Source: an uncultured Collinsella sp.
GTDB lineage: Bacteria > Actinomycetota > Coriobacteriia > Coriobacteriales > Coriobacteriaceae
Direction: 5' to 3'
DNA: 33,094 nt
Assembly: GCA_902496455.1 (NCBI GenBank)
Contig: CABVAY010000023.1
Coordinates: forward strand, 1-33,094
Part shown: positions 1 to 6,949 of the stretch, in pieces
How the letters are laid out: every line of letters begins with the position of its first letter
Numbering within the stretch: the first letter of the stretch is position 1
Made by a program: the position numbers and the translations under genes
The notes under the pieces: generated by a model
Database searches by the model: none
Told to the model about the DNA's origin: nothing
Seen by the model: the letters and a program-made list of their open reading frames with translations, nothing else

Positions 1-5
1 AAGAC

Positions 6-62
6 GGAAAGCACATTAAGTGCTTTCCTTTGCGTGCGGAACTCGCGACAAACTTAACCCGC
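6..62 (+). repeat. Copy of hairpin-containing repeat unit
   Basis: A 9-bp hairpin (6-14 with 20-28) followed by GTGCGGAACTCGCGA and a C-rich tail. The same arrangement occurs on the minus strand from 297 down to 240, with only a few differences, so the two units face each other. The hairpin arms co-vary between copies (GGAAAGCAC pairs with GTGCTTTCC; GGAGAGCAC pairs with GTGCTCTCC), which keeps the stem intact. Confidence 0.55.
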
Positions 63-213
63 CCCGGCCCCCGATGGCCCCAGACCTGCCAAGAAGGGAC
101 AGGTTTATTTTGGTTGGTTTTATCTGGGGTAATGCCGCACATGCGATTATCTAAAGATCTGAATTCAGATAACCGAATAGACTGTCTGACAAAATCGTAA
201 CCCGCACCAACCA

Positions 214-361
214 GCCCTTTTGCTATTCCCGGCGGGGGCCGCGGGTAAAGTTTATCGCGAGTTCCGCACGAGCCGGAGAGCACTTAATGTGCTCTCCGTG
301 CGAGCAGGACTGTAGAGCAGGAAACTTTAACCGCGGCCCCCGCCGGGAATAGCAAAAGGGC
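214..361. repeat. 148-bp nested palindrome (possible MITE or cruciform)
   Basis: The arms at 214-253 and 322-361 are reverse complements over 40 nt with one mismatch. Between them, at 275-297, lies a 9-bp perfect hairpin (GGAGAGCAC and GTGCTCTCC around TTAAT). The outer right arm includes the T-run of the pnp terminator. The structure could fold as a cruciform or as a long RNA hairpin downstream of pnp. It may be a non-autonomous mobile repeat, but no target duplication is evident. Confidence 0.6.
240..297 (-). repeat. Inverted copy of hairpin-containing repeat unit
   Basis: Minus-strand partner of the unit at 6-62, sharing the hairpin and the GTGCGGAACTCGCGA segment. It is nested inside the larger palindrome at 214-361. 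Compensatory change in the stem relative to the first copy suggests the fold matters. Confidence 0.55.
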
Positions 362-382
362 GACCCCTGTCCGGAGTCGCCC
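354..382 (-). terminator. Intrinsic terminator of pnp
   Basis: On the minus strand GGGCGAC (376-382) pairs with GTCGCCC (358-364) and is followed by TTTT (354-357). It lies about 25 nt past the pnp stop codon, where a transcript end is expected. Confidence 0.8.
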
Positions 383-407
383 TTGTTGAGCTGCTTATGT
401 GTAGCAT

Positions 408-2654
408 TTATTCGGCGTCGTGGTGGCGGCGGGGCTTGCGGCCTCCGTTGTCGCCGGGACGGCGCGGGCGGTCGTTGCGATCGGAGCGCTCACGACGCGG
501 ACGCTCACGGCGCTGGAAGTGCTCGCCGTCGCCCTCAGAGGTACCCTCGGCGCGAGCCGGTGCCTCGGGCTTGTCCAGACGATCGAGCGAGATCTTGCCG
601 CGGTCGTCGACCTCGATGACGACGACCTTGACCTCGTCGCCCACATTGAGGACATCCTCGACTTTCTCCACGCGGCCCTTGGCAACGCGGGAGATGTGCA
701 GCAGGCCGTCCTTACCGGGCAGCAGGTTGACGAAGGCACCGAAGGGCTGGATGGAGACCACGCGACCGGTGTACTCCTCGCCCGGCTCGGGAACCTTGAT
801 GATGAGCTTGATGCGCTCGACAGCCTGGTCGACGGACTCGCCGGTGCCGCCGACAAAGACGGTGCCGTCCTCCTGGATGTCGACCGAAGCGCCGGTCTCG
901 TCCTGAATGCCGCGAATGACCTTGCCGCCGGAGCCGATGACGTCGCGAATCTTATCGGTCGGAACCTGGATAGAAACGATGCGCGGAGCGGTGCTGCGCG
1001 TGGTGTGGCGCGGCTCGGGGATCACATCGAGCATCTTCTGCAGGATGAAGGCGCGACCCTCCTTGGCCTGCTGCAGGGCGCGGGCCAGGATGTCGAAGGT
1101 AAGGCCGGTGGCCTTGTTGTCCATCTGCAGAGCGGTGATGCCCTCGGTGGTGCCGGTGACCTTAAAGTCCATGTCGCCCAGGAAGTCCTCGAGACCCTGG
1201 ATGTCGGACAGGACCACGGTCTTGCCCTCCTCCTGAATCAGGCCCATGGCGATACCGGAGACCGGGCGCTTAATGGGCACGCCGCCGTCCATAAGGGCGA
1301 GCGTGGAACCGCAGGTCGAAGCCATCGAAGAAGAGCCGTTGGACTCCATGACCTCGGAGACGACGCGGATGGCGTAGGGGAACTCGTTCTCGTCGGGGAG
1401 CACCGGAAGCAGAGCGCGCTCGGCAAGGTTGCCATGACCGATCTCGCGGCGCTTGGGGCTGCCCATGCGGCCGGTCTCGCCGGTGCAGAACGGCGGGAAG
1501 TTGTAGTGGTGCATGTAGCGCTTGCCCTCGGTGGGCTCGATGGTATCCAGACGCTGGCCCTCGTTGAGCATGCCGAGCGACAGGACGGAAAGCACCTGGG
1601 TCTGGCCGCGCTGGAACAGGCCGGAGCCATGAACGAGCGGCAGGTAGTTGTCCTTCACCATGATGGGGCGGATCTCGTCGGCAGCACGGCCGTCGACGCG
1701 CTCGCCGGTCTCGACGACCATGGTGCGCATGGCCTTCTTCTCGAGCTTCTTGAGCGCCACGGGGATCTCGCGCTCCCAAGCGGCCTGTTCCTCCTCGGTG
1801 AACTCGGCACGGATGGACTCCTTCAGAGCCTCGACCTTGCCGATACGGGAGAGCTTGTCGGCGTCGCGCAGGGCAGCAGCCATCTCGTCGTAGTGGGCAA
1901 AGATGCGCTCCTGGACCTCCTCGACGGGCTGGTCGAGCGGGTACTCCTTCTTAACGATGGCGCCGTTGACCTGCTCCCACTCGGCGACGAACTCGTCCTG
2001 GGCCTGGCAGAAGGCAGCGAGAGCCTCCTGGCCAAACTTCATGGCGGCGAGCATGTCGTCCTCGGAGATCTCCTCGGCGCCGGCCTCGACCATCGAGATG
2101 AAGTCGGCAGAGCCGCCCAGCTCCAGGTCCAGATCGGAGTTCTCGCGCTCCTCATAGGTGGGGTTGACGATAAACTCGCCGGTCTCCACGTTGCGACCGA
2201 TGCGCACGCAGGCAAGCGGACCCTCAAAGGGCACGCCGCCGAGCGTCATGGCCAGAGAAGCACCCATGACGTTGATGACGTCGAAGGGGTTGACCTGGTC
2301 AGCGACGAGCGAGGTGGCGACGATATGCACCTCGTTGCGGAAGCCGTCCGGGAAGCTCGGGCGAATCGGACGGTCAATCATACGGGCCGTGAGCGTGGCC
2401 TTCTCGCTGGGACGGCCCTCACGCTTGAGGTAGCCACCCGGGATGCGGCCGGCGGCGTACATCTTCTCGTTGAAGTCGACGGTCAGCGGGAAGAAGTCGT
2501 AGTTCTTGCGCTCCTTGGAGACGACCACGGTGTCGAGCATCGTGGTGTCGCCCTGCTTGACCAGACAAGCGCCGGTGGCCTGCTTGGCAAGCTCGCCGGA
2601 CTCAAAGGTGTAGGTCTTGCCGTACAGCTCAAAGGTCTTGGATACGAGTGTCAT
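408..2654 (-). CDS. pnp: Polynucleotide phosphorylase (PNPase)
   Basis: A 748-residue 3'-5' exoribonuclease that degrades RNA with phosphate and can add 3' tails; it works as a trimer in the cytosol. A first RNase PH domain (about 11-150), a helical linker, and a second RNase PH domain (about 320-545) carry the FQRGQTQ (347-353), SSSMASTCGS (441-450) and GDMDFKV active-site region (493-499). A KH domain with IGSGGK (573-578) and an S1 domain (about 626-694) follow. The last 50 residues are a basic, Arg-rich low-complexity tail, making it longer than the E. coli protein (711). The ATG has the site AAAGGAG just upstream. The gene follows rpsO, as in many bacteria, but an intrinsic terminator separates them. 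Confidence 0.97.
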   Translation of the reverse strand: MTLVSKTFELYGKTYTFESGELAKQATGACLVKQGDTTMLDTVVVSKERKNYDFFPLTVDFNEKMYAAGRIPGGYLKREGRPSEKATLTARMIDRPIRPSFPDGFRNEVHIVATSLVADQVNPFDVINVMGASLAMTLGGVPFEGPLACVRIGRNVETGEFIVNPTYEERENSDLDLELGGSADFISMVEAGAEEISEDDMLAAMKFGQEALAAFCQAQDEFVAEWEQVNGAIVKKEYPLDQPVEEVQERIFAHYDEMAAALRDADKLSRIGKVEALKESIRAEFTEEEQAAWEREIPVALKKLEKKAMRTMVVETGERVDGRAADEIRPIMVKDNYLPLVHGSGLFQRGQTQVLSVLSLGMLNEGQRLDTIEPTEGKRYMHHYNFPPFCTGETGRMGSPKRREIGHGNLAERALLPVLPDENEFPYAIRVVSEVMESNGSSSMASTCGSTLALMDGGVPIKRPVSGIAMGLIQEEGKTVVLSDIQGLEDFLGDMDFKVTGTTEGITALQMDNKATGLTFDILARALQQAKEGRAFILQKMLDVIPEPRHTTRSTAPRIVSIQVPTDKIRDVIGSGGKVIRGIQDETGASVDIQEDGTVFVGGTGESVDQAVERIKLIIKVPEPGEEYTGRVVSIQPFGAFVNLLPGKDGLLHISRVAKGRVEKVEDVLNVGDEVKVVVIEVDDRGKISLDRLDKPEAPARAEGTSEGDGEHFQRRERPRRERSDRNDRPRRPGDNGGRKPRRHHDAE

Positions 2655-2666
2655 TGTTCTCCTTTA

Positions 2667-2690
2667 CCCCACAGGCCCCTTGCCTGCGGG
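2667..2690 (-). promoter_or_regulatory. Hairpin in the pnp 5' leader next to the ribosome site
   Basis: On the minus strand CCCGCAGGC and GCCTGTGGG form a 9-bp stem with one mismatch, ending immediately before the pnp ribosome-binding site (about 2658-2665). In E. coli pnp is autoregulated through leader hairpins cut by RNase III; a similar role here is inference only. Confidence 0.35.
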
Positions 2691-2757
2691 CTTCTCATGT
2701 GACGCGGGCCCCCTGCCCCCGCCACGCTTCAGAGCGTGATTGTTCACGCCCTTACAC

Positions 2758-2789
2758 AAAAAGAGCGCCCCGCTGCGCAGGACGCTCTT
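2758..2789 (-). terminator. Intrinsic terminator of rpsO
   Basis: On the minus strand AAGAGCG (2783-2789) pairs with CGCTCTT (2761-2767), with extra GC pairing inside (CCTGCGCAGCGG), followed by a T-run (2758-2762). It lies about 15 nt after the rpsO stop and separates rpsO from pnp, so pnp needs read-through or its own promoter. Confidence 0.85.
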
Positions 2790-2804
2790 AGCATGTACAA
2801 ATCC

Positions 2805-3083
2805 TTACTGGATGTTGTCGCGGATGCCCAGAGCCTTGATGAGCTCACGGTACTCGACGATGTCGTTCTTCTTGATATAGGAGAGAAGACGACGACGGCG
2901 GCCGACGAGCATAAGCAGACCACGACGGGTGTGGAAGTCCTTCTGGTGGGACTTCATGTGCTCGGTCAGTTCCTTGATGCGCTCGGACAGGATGGCAACC
3001 TGAACCTTGGGGTTACCGGTATCGACCGGAGTGTTACCGAACTGGGCAGTCAGCTCCGCCTTGCGCTCTTTGGAAACAGTCAT
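2805..3083 (-). CDS. rpsO: 30S ribosomal protein S15
   Basis: A 92-residue primary-binding protein of the small subunit platform, which binds 16S rRNA helices 20-22. The protein matches the family from MTVSKERKAEL to the end, with the conserved segments GSPEVQ-like TGNPKVQVAIL, HMKSHQKDFHTRRGLL and the R-R-R-LLSYIKK core. An upstream in-frame start would add 32 residues unlike S15. The start at 3083 is preferred because it is preceded by AAAGGTG at the right distance and gives the family length. The gene lies between recO and pnp and has its own candidate promoter and terminator. Confidence 0.97.
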   Translation of the reverse strand: MTVSKERKAELTAQFGNTPVDTGNPKVQVAILSERIKELTEHMKSHQKDFHTRRGLLMLVGRRRRLLSYIKKNDIVEYRELIKALGIRDNIQ

Positions 3084-3103
3084 TGTTTCACCTTTCGTTT
3101 TAC

Positions 3104-3119
3104 GTCGCCCGCGGGCGAC
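3104..3119 (-). promoter_or_regulatory. Perfect palindrome in the rpsO leader
   Basis: GTCGCCCGCGGGCGAC is a perfect 16-nt palindrome about 20 nt upstream of the rpsO start, close to the ribosome site. There is no T-run after it, so it is not a recO terminator. S15 represses its own translation through leader structures in several phyla; this hairpin is a candidate for such an element. Confidence 0.4.
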
Positions 3120-3188
3120 TCGATTCGCCTCGGACTGGGAAGCCGCCGGTGGAGCGAACAACCAAGGTCGAGGTACCAACAGGTCGGT

Positions 3189-3197
3189 ATGTTACCA
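3189..3197 (-). promoter_or_regulatory. Candidate extended -10 promoter of rpsO
   Basis: The minus strand reads TGGTAACAT, an extended -10 of the TGn-TAnnnT type, about 106 nt upstream of the rpsO start and just after the recO stop is still upstream. No good -35 is visible. It resembles the extended -10 elements before rpsT and rpmB in this window. Confidence 0.35.
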
Positions 3198-3221
3198 CAA
3201 GCAGCCTGTGCCTGCGCATCA

Positions 3222-3971
3222 TCACCGACCCAACATGAATTCCATCGCACGGAGCCGCTGATCGGTATGTGTTGCCGCCCAGATATGCGAAAGCCCGAGC
3301 AAAAACGCCGCAGTATGCGGGTCGATCCTTTGATCCATAAGCTCGTCGAAGGTCATGGACATGAGGGCGCGCAGCCATGCGACCTCACTGGTCGACACCA
3401 GTTCGGCACCGGGAACGCTCGACGCGCACGACCCGCACATGAGCCCGCCGGCCTGGGGCGAAAAATACGACAGCATAGGGTCGCCGCACGACACGCAGGC
3501 AGAAAAATCGGGGCGATACCCGATATGCGACAGCAGCTTAAAGACAAAGGCGGCTACCAGGAGGTCCATGTGCGCCGTATCGAGGCCGCCGCCCACAAGT
3601 TCCAAGGCGCGCGAGGAAATGGCAAAGGTAAACGGATCCTCCGCATCCTCAAACGAACACACACGCGCGACCTCGGCAATCGCACTCGCCGCACAGGTCG
3701 CCTCGTAATCGGGGGCGGCGCCAAGGGGAGCCTCCAACAACTCGGCCTGCGACACAATGTCGAGCGAGCGTCCGTGCGCGAGCAGCATATCCACCGTGCA
3801 GAACAACTCGCAGCGCGCCGCCAAGCGACCGCCAGGCTTGCGCGCGCCCTTTGCCACGGCACGCACCTGGCGGCCTCGCTCGTCAAGCATCGTCAATATC
3901 AGATCGGTTTCCTTGAGTTTGGTCTTGTCGAGGACGAGCACTTTCGTGCGATATGTCCGGGAGCCTGCCAT
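3222..3971 (-). CDS. recO: DNA repair protein RecO
   Basis: A 249-residue recombination mediator that works with RecR (and RecF) to load RecA onto gaps coated with single-strand-binding protein. The N-terminal OB-fold (about 1-80) begins with TYRTKVLVLDKTKLKETD, typical of the family. A helical domain follows, with a zinc site made of C159-x2-C162 and C179-x2-C182. The ATG at 3971 lies 15 nt after the era stop; the upstream site is only a weak AAGGGC, and a GC palindrome (about 3974-3986) lies between, so translation may be low. It is the last gene of the run beginning at lepA. Confidence 0.93.
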   Translation of the reverse strand: MAGSRTYRTKVLVLDKTKLKETDLILTMLDERGRQVRAVAKGARKPGGRLAARCELFCTVDMLLAHGRSLDIVSQAELLEAPLGAAPDYEATCAASAIAEVARVCSFEDAEDPFTFAISSRALELVGGGLDTAHMDLLVAAFVFKLLSHIGYRPDFSACVSCGDPMLSYFSPQAGGLMCGSCASSVPGAELVSTSEVAWLRALMSMTFDELMDQRIDPHTAAFLLGLSHIWAATHTDQRLRAMEFMLGR

Positions 3972-3986
3972 GCGCGCCGCGCGCCC

Positions 3987-5057
3987 TTAGTCCTCGGCGT
4001 TGTAGCCAAAGCGGCGAATCTGGGCCTCGTCGTCGCGCCAGCCGGCCTTGACCTTCACGTCCAGCTCCAAAAAGACCTGCGTGCCAAAGATGCGCTCAAG
4101 ATCGCGACGGGCGTCGATACCGATATGCTTGATCATCTCGCCGCCCTTGCCGATGATGATGCCCTTTTGACCCTCGCGCTCGACGTAAATGGTGGCGTGC
4201 ACGCGCAGCACCTTCTTGGTCTGCTCGAGCGCATCGCAGATCACGCCAACGGAGTGCGGGATCTCGTCGCGGGTGCGGCGCAAGACCTTCTCGCGCACAA
4301 ACTCGGCAACAAGCGTCTCGTCGGAAGCATCGGTACCCATGTCTTCGGGGAACCAACGCGGGCCCTCGGGCAAAAAGTGGGCAACGGTCTCGATGAAGGC
4401 GTCGACGTTGAAGTTCTTCACCGACGAGGTCACGATCTCGTCGTCGTATTCCATAAGCTCATGCGCTGCCTTAAGCTGCTCCATGACCTGCGCGGGGTCG
4501 GCCTCATCGGCCTTGGTGAGCACCAGGACTTTCTTGCAACGGGCGCATCTGACGCGCTCGGCAACCCAGGCGTCTCCCCTGCCGATGGGCTTGGTGGCAT
4601 CAATCAAAAACGCGACGACGTCAACGTCGTTGAGCTCGAACAGGGCGCTTTTGTTGAGCTCGGAGCCCAGACCGTCCTTGGGCTTATGAATACCCGGGGT
4701 ATCGACAAAGACCAGCTGATAGCCAGGGCGGTTAACCACAGCGCGCATGCGGCGGCGAGTCGTCTGGGCCACCGGAGAGGTAATGGCGACCTTTTTGCCA
4801 TAGCAGGCGTTGAGCAGCGTGGACTTACCGGCGTTGGGACGACCGACCAGGGCCACAAAGCCGCTGCGAAAACCGGGCTCCACATCGCCAAAGCCCAGAG
4901 ACGTCTCGTCCTCGTCACATAGGGCATCGAGCTCCTCGTCGCTCATACCCTCAAACGGGTCGAATTCCTCGACCTCGTCAAGCGAATCGGTATCCTCGAC
5001 CTCATCGAGAACCTCGTCGTCCAAAACCTCGTCAGTAGGCTGCATATTGTCGGACAT
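3987..5057 (-). CDS. era: GTPase Era with acidic N-terminal extension
   Basis: A 356-residue GTPase that binds the 3' end of 16S rRNA and helps mature the 30S subunit. The G1 loop GRPNAGKST is at 72-80, G3 DTPG at 119-122, G4 TKAD at 181-184, and a C-terminal KH domain with IIGKGGEMIKHIG at 301-313. Family members are usually near 300 residues; here about 62 extra residues precede the GTPase, very rich in Asp and Glu with repeated DEVLD/DEVE units. The start ATG has AAAGGGA upstream, so the extension appears to be translated. It lies between dgkA (12 nt gap) and recO, the order common in Firmicutes. Confidence 0.95.
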   Translation of the reverse strand: MSDNMQPTDEVLDDEVLDEVEDTDSLDEVEEFDPFEGMSDEELDALCDEDETSLGFGDVEPGFRSGFVALVGRPNAGKSTLLNACYGKKVAITSPVAQTTRRRMRAVVNRPGYQLVFVDTPGIHKPKDGLGSELNKSALFELNDVDVVAFLIDATKPIGRGDAWVAERVRCARCKKVLVLTKADEADPAQVMEQLKAAHELMEYDDEIVTSSVKNFNVDAFIETVAHFLPEGPRWFPEDMGTDASDETLVAEFVREKVLRRTRDEIPHSVGVICDALEQTKKVLRVHATIYVEREGQKGIIIGKGGEMIKHIGIDARRDLERIFGTQVFLELDVKVKAGWRDDEAQIRRFGYNAED

Positions 5058-5069
5058 GGGAATCCCTTT

Positions 5070-5447
5070 CTAAATAAAGCCAAGCGCGTGGGCAAAGACC
5101 AGCAGGCCCACGATTGCGGCGGTAATGGAAAGAACGTACACGGAAGCGGCGGCGATATCCTTGGCGCGCTTTGCCAGCGGATGAAGTTCCTGGGTCGCCA
5201 GGTCGACGATCGCCTCCATAGCGGTATTGCACAGCTCGCCGTGAATCACCAGGCCACAGCAGATGATAACCGTGGCCCACTCGGCAATGTCGAGGCCGAC
5301 AATGCAGCCGGCAATGACGGTACACACGCCCGCCACGAGCATGACTTTGATGTTGCGCTCGGTTTTAACGGCGGTGACAAAGCCCTCCATGGCGTAGGAG
5401 AACGACTTTAAAAAGGACGGATGGTCCTTGTTCGATCCGGGAATCAT
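5070..5447 (-). CDS. dgkA: Diacylglycerol/undecaprenol kinase family membrane protein
   Basis: A 125-residue small membrane kinase that phosphorylates diacylglycerol or undecaprenol; Gram-positive members mainly use undecaprenol and recycle the cell-wall lipid carrier. The family signature E-x2-NTA-x-E is present as ELCNTAME (71-78), preceded by three predicted helices: about 34-50, 55-70 and 99-121. A conserved ERN segment (30-32) lies near the N-terminus. The ATG follows GGAG at good distance. It lies between ybeY and era, and this context favours the undecaprenol kinase role, but substrate cannot be read from sequence. Confidence 0.9.
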   Translation of the reverse strand: MIPGSNKDHPSFLKSFSYAMEGFVTAVKTERNIKVMLVAGVCTVIAGCIVGLDIAEWATVIICCGLVIHGELCNTAMEAIVDLATQELHPLAKRAKDIAAASVYVLSITAAIVGLLVFAHALGFI

Positions 5448-5456
5448 AGACGGCTC

Positions 5457-5966
5457 CTAGTCGTGGGCATGGTTGGTGATGGGACCGACGTGGACCAACT
5501 TGGGGTCCTCGCCGCGCTCGAGCGCCAGATCGCGCAGGATGGTATCCTCGCGGGCCTCCATGACCTCAGCCTCGTCGTCCTCGATGTGGTCATAGCCCAG
5601 CAGGTGCAGCATGCCGTGCACGAGCATCAACCGGCACTCGTCGGCGGGACTGTTGCCAAAACCGGGAGCCTGACGGGCGATGACCTGCGGGGCCAAGATA
5701 ATATCGCCGAGCTCGATCGTCTCGTCGGCGGGAATATCCTCGTCAAAGGCAGAGTCGCACTCAAACGAGAGCACATCGGTGGTGCGGTCGATACCGCGCC
5801 ACTCGTGGTTGAGCTCGTGCATCTCGTCCTCGTCGACATACGAAAGGGAAATCTCGACTTCACGCTCAACGCCCTCCGCTGCAAGCACAAACGCGCAAAT
5901 GTGCTCAACCTCCTGGGCGTCGAGCAGCGTATCGAGCTCGGCATCGTTGCTGATCAATACACTCAA
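5457..5966 (-). CDS. ybeY: Endoribonuclease YbeY (rRNA maturation factor)
   Basis: A 169-residue metal-dependent RNase involved in 16S rRNA 3'-end maturation and ribosome quality control. The zinc site is H117-x3-H121-x5-H127 in HGMLHLLGYDH, and TDVLSF (63-68) is also typical. The start codon is TTG, overlapping the phoH stop as TTGA, with AAAGGAG 5-6 nt upstream, which fixes this start. A short tail after the catalytic motif ends in GPITNHAHD. The four-base overlap with phoH implies translational coupling. Confidence 0.95.
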   Translation of the reverse strand: MSVLISNDAELDTLLDAQEVEHICAFVLAAEGVEREVEISLSYVDEDEMHELNHEWRGIDRTTDVLSFECDSAFDEDIPADETIELGDIILAPQVIARQAPGFGNSPADECRLMLVHGMLHLLGYDHIEDDEAEVMEAREDTILRDLALERGEDPKLVHVGPITNHAHD

Positions 5967-6949
5967 CGGGACTCCTTTCGGTCGCGCGAGCGCTGCTCAC
6001 GCACGTCATCATACGCATCATAGGCCTCGACGATCCTGCCCACCAGGGCATGGCGCACCACATCGGCGCGCTCCAGGTGCGAAAATGCCACATCGTCGAC
6101 ACGGCCCAGAATCTTCTCGACGTCGGCAAGACCTCCGCGACGACCCACCAGGTCGCGCTGGCTCAGATCGCCGGTAATCACAAACTTGGAGTTAAAACCC
6201 AAGCGCGTCAGGAACATCTTCATCTGCTCAGGCGTGGTGTTTTGTGCCTCGTCGAGTACCACGAAGGCGTCGCTCAGCGTTCGGCCGCGCATGTAGGCAA
6301 GCGGGGCAATCTCGATCACGCCACGCTCCATGAGCTCATCGGTGCGTTCACGGTCCATCATGTCAAACAAGGCATCGTAGAGCGGACGCATGTAAGGGTC
6401 GATCTTTTCCTCGAGGGTGCCGGGCAAAAAGCCCAAATTCTCCCCCGCCTCGACAACGGGCCGCGTAAGCACCAGACGACCCACCTCGTGGCGCTTGAGC
6501 GCGGCGACGGCGAGGGCCATGGCTAGATAGGTCTTACCGGTACCGGCGGGACCCAGGCCAAACGTGATGGTATGCGAGCGGATGGCGTCAACATAGCGCT
6601 TCTGGCCGAGCGTCTTGGGACGAATGACGCGGCCGCGATACGACAGCAGCACGTCATCGCGCAGCGACGAAGCGTCGTGCTCACCATCGCGCAGGACAGC
6701 CAAGCAACGCGAGACGTCGTCGGCAGACAGCGTGCGACCGGCAGCCGCCTCACGAAAAGCGTGTTCGAAAAAACGCGCCACGAGTTCTACCTCGTCCGGG
6801 TCGCCGCTCACGGCAATCTGGTCACCGCGCGCAACCACATGGGCGCGAACCAAGTCTTCGACCGCGCGAAGGACAGCGTCGCCGGCGCCCAAGACGCGCG
6901 AGGGGTCAATCCCCTCGGGAACGGTAAGTCTAATCTTCGAGGCTTCCAT
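5963..6949 (-). CDS. phoH: PhoH-family ATPase
   Basis: A cytosolic P-loop ATPase of about 328 residues, linked to RNA metabolism by its constant pairing with ybeY. Walker A is GPAGTGKT (133-140) and Walker B is FVVLDEAQ (229-236), followed by ITGDLSQRDL, all as in the family. I chose MEASKIRL (6949), which has GGGAGG a few bases upstream; an in-frame ATG at 6967 would add six residues but has no ribosome site. Its start lies inside the last 20 nt of mtaB, and its stop overlaps ybeY. Confidence 0.93.
   Translation of the reverse strand: MEASKIRLTVPEGIDPSRVLGAGDAVLRAVEDLVRAHVVARGDQIAVSGDPDEVELVARFFEHAFREAAAGRTLSADDVSRCLAVLRDGEHDASSLRDDVLLSYRGRVIRPKTLGQKRYVDAIRSHTITFGLGPAGTGKTYLAMALAVAALKRHEVGRLVLTRPVVEAGENLGFLPGTLEEKIDPYMRPLYDALFDMMDRERTDELMERGVIEIAPLAYMRGRTLSDAFVVLDEAQNTTPEQMKMFLTRLGFNSKFVITGDLSQRDLVGRRGGLADVEKILGRVDDVAFSHLERADVVRHALVGRIVEAYDAYDDVREQRSRDRKESR

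Larger units (their letters stand above)
1..407. other. Gene-free region rich in inverted repeats after pnp
   Basis: No credible gene lies here; short open frames overlap the pnp end and have no family resemblance. The stretch holds two copies of a 9-bp hairpin (6-28 and 275-297), an inverted pair of about 57-nt units containing those hairpins (6-62 and 240-297), a 40-nt inverted repeat (214-253 and 322-361), a 14-nt palindrome centred on GAATTC (157-170), and the pnp terminator (354-382). Which gene lies to the left cannot be seen. Confidence 0.7.

Noticed and set aside
420..2702. 760-codon open frame on the plus strand opposite pnp
   Set aside because: It mirrors pnp codon by codon. Genes here avoid TTA, CTA and TCA, so the opposite frame lacks stops. 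The product has no family resemblance and pnp is unmistakable.
2736..4922. 728-codon open frame on the plus strand opposite rpsO, recO and era
   Set aside because: It spans three recognised genes and their spacers, has no domain resemblance and no ribosome site; a shadow of GC-rich codon use.
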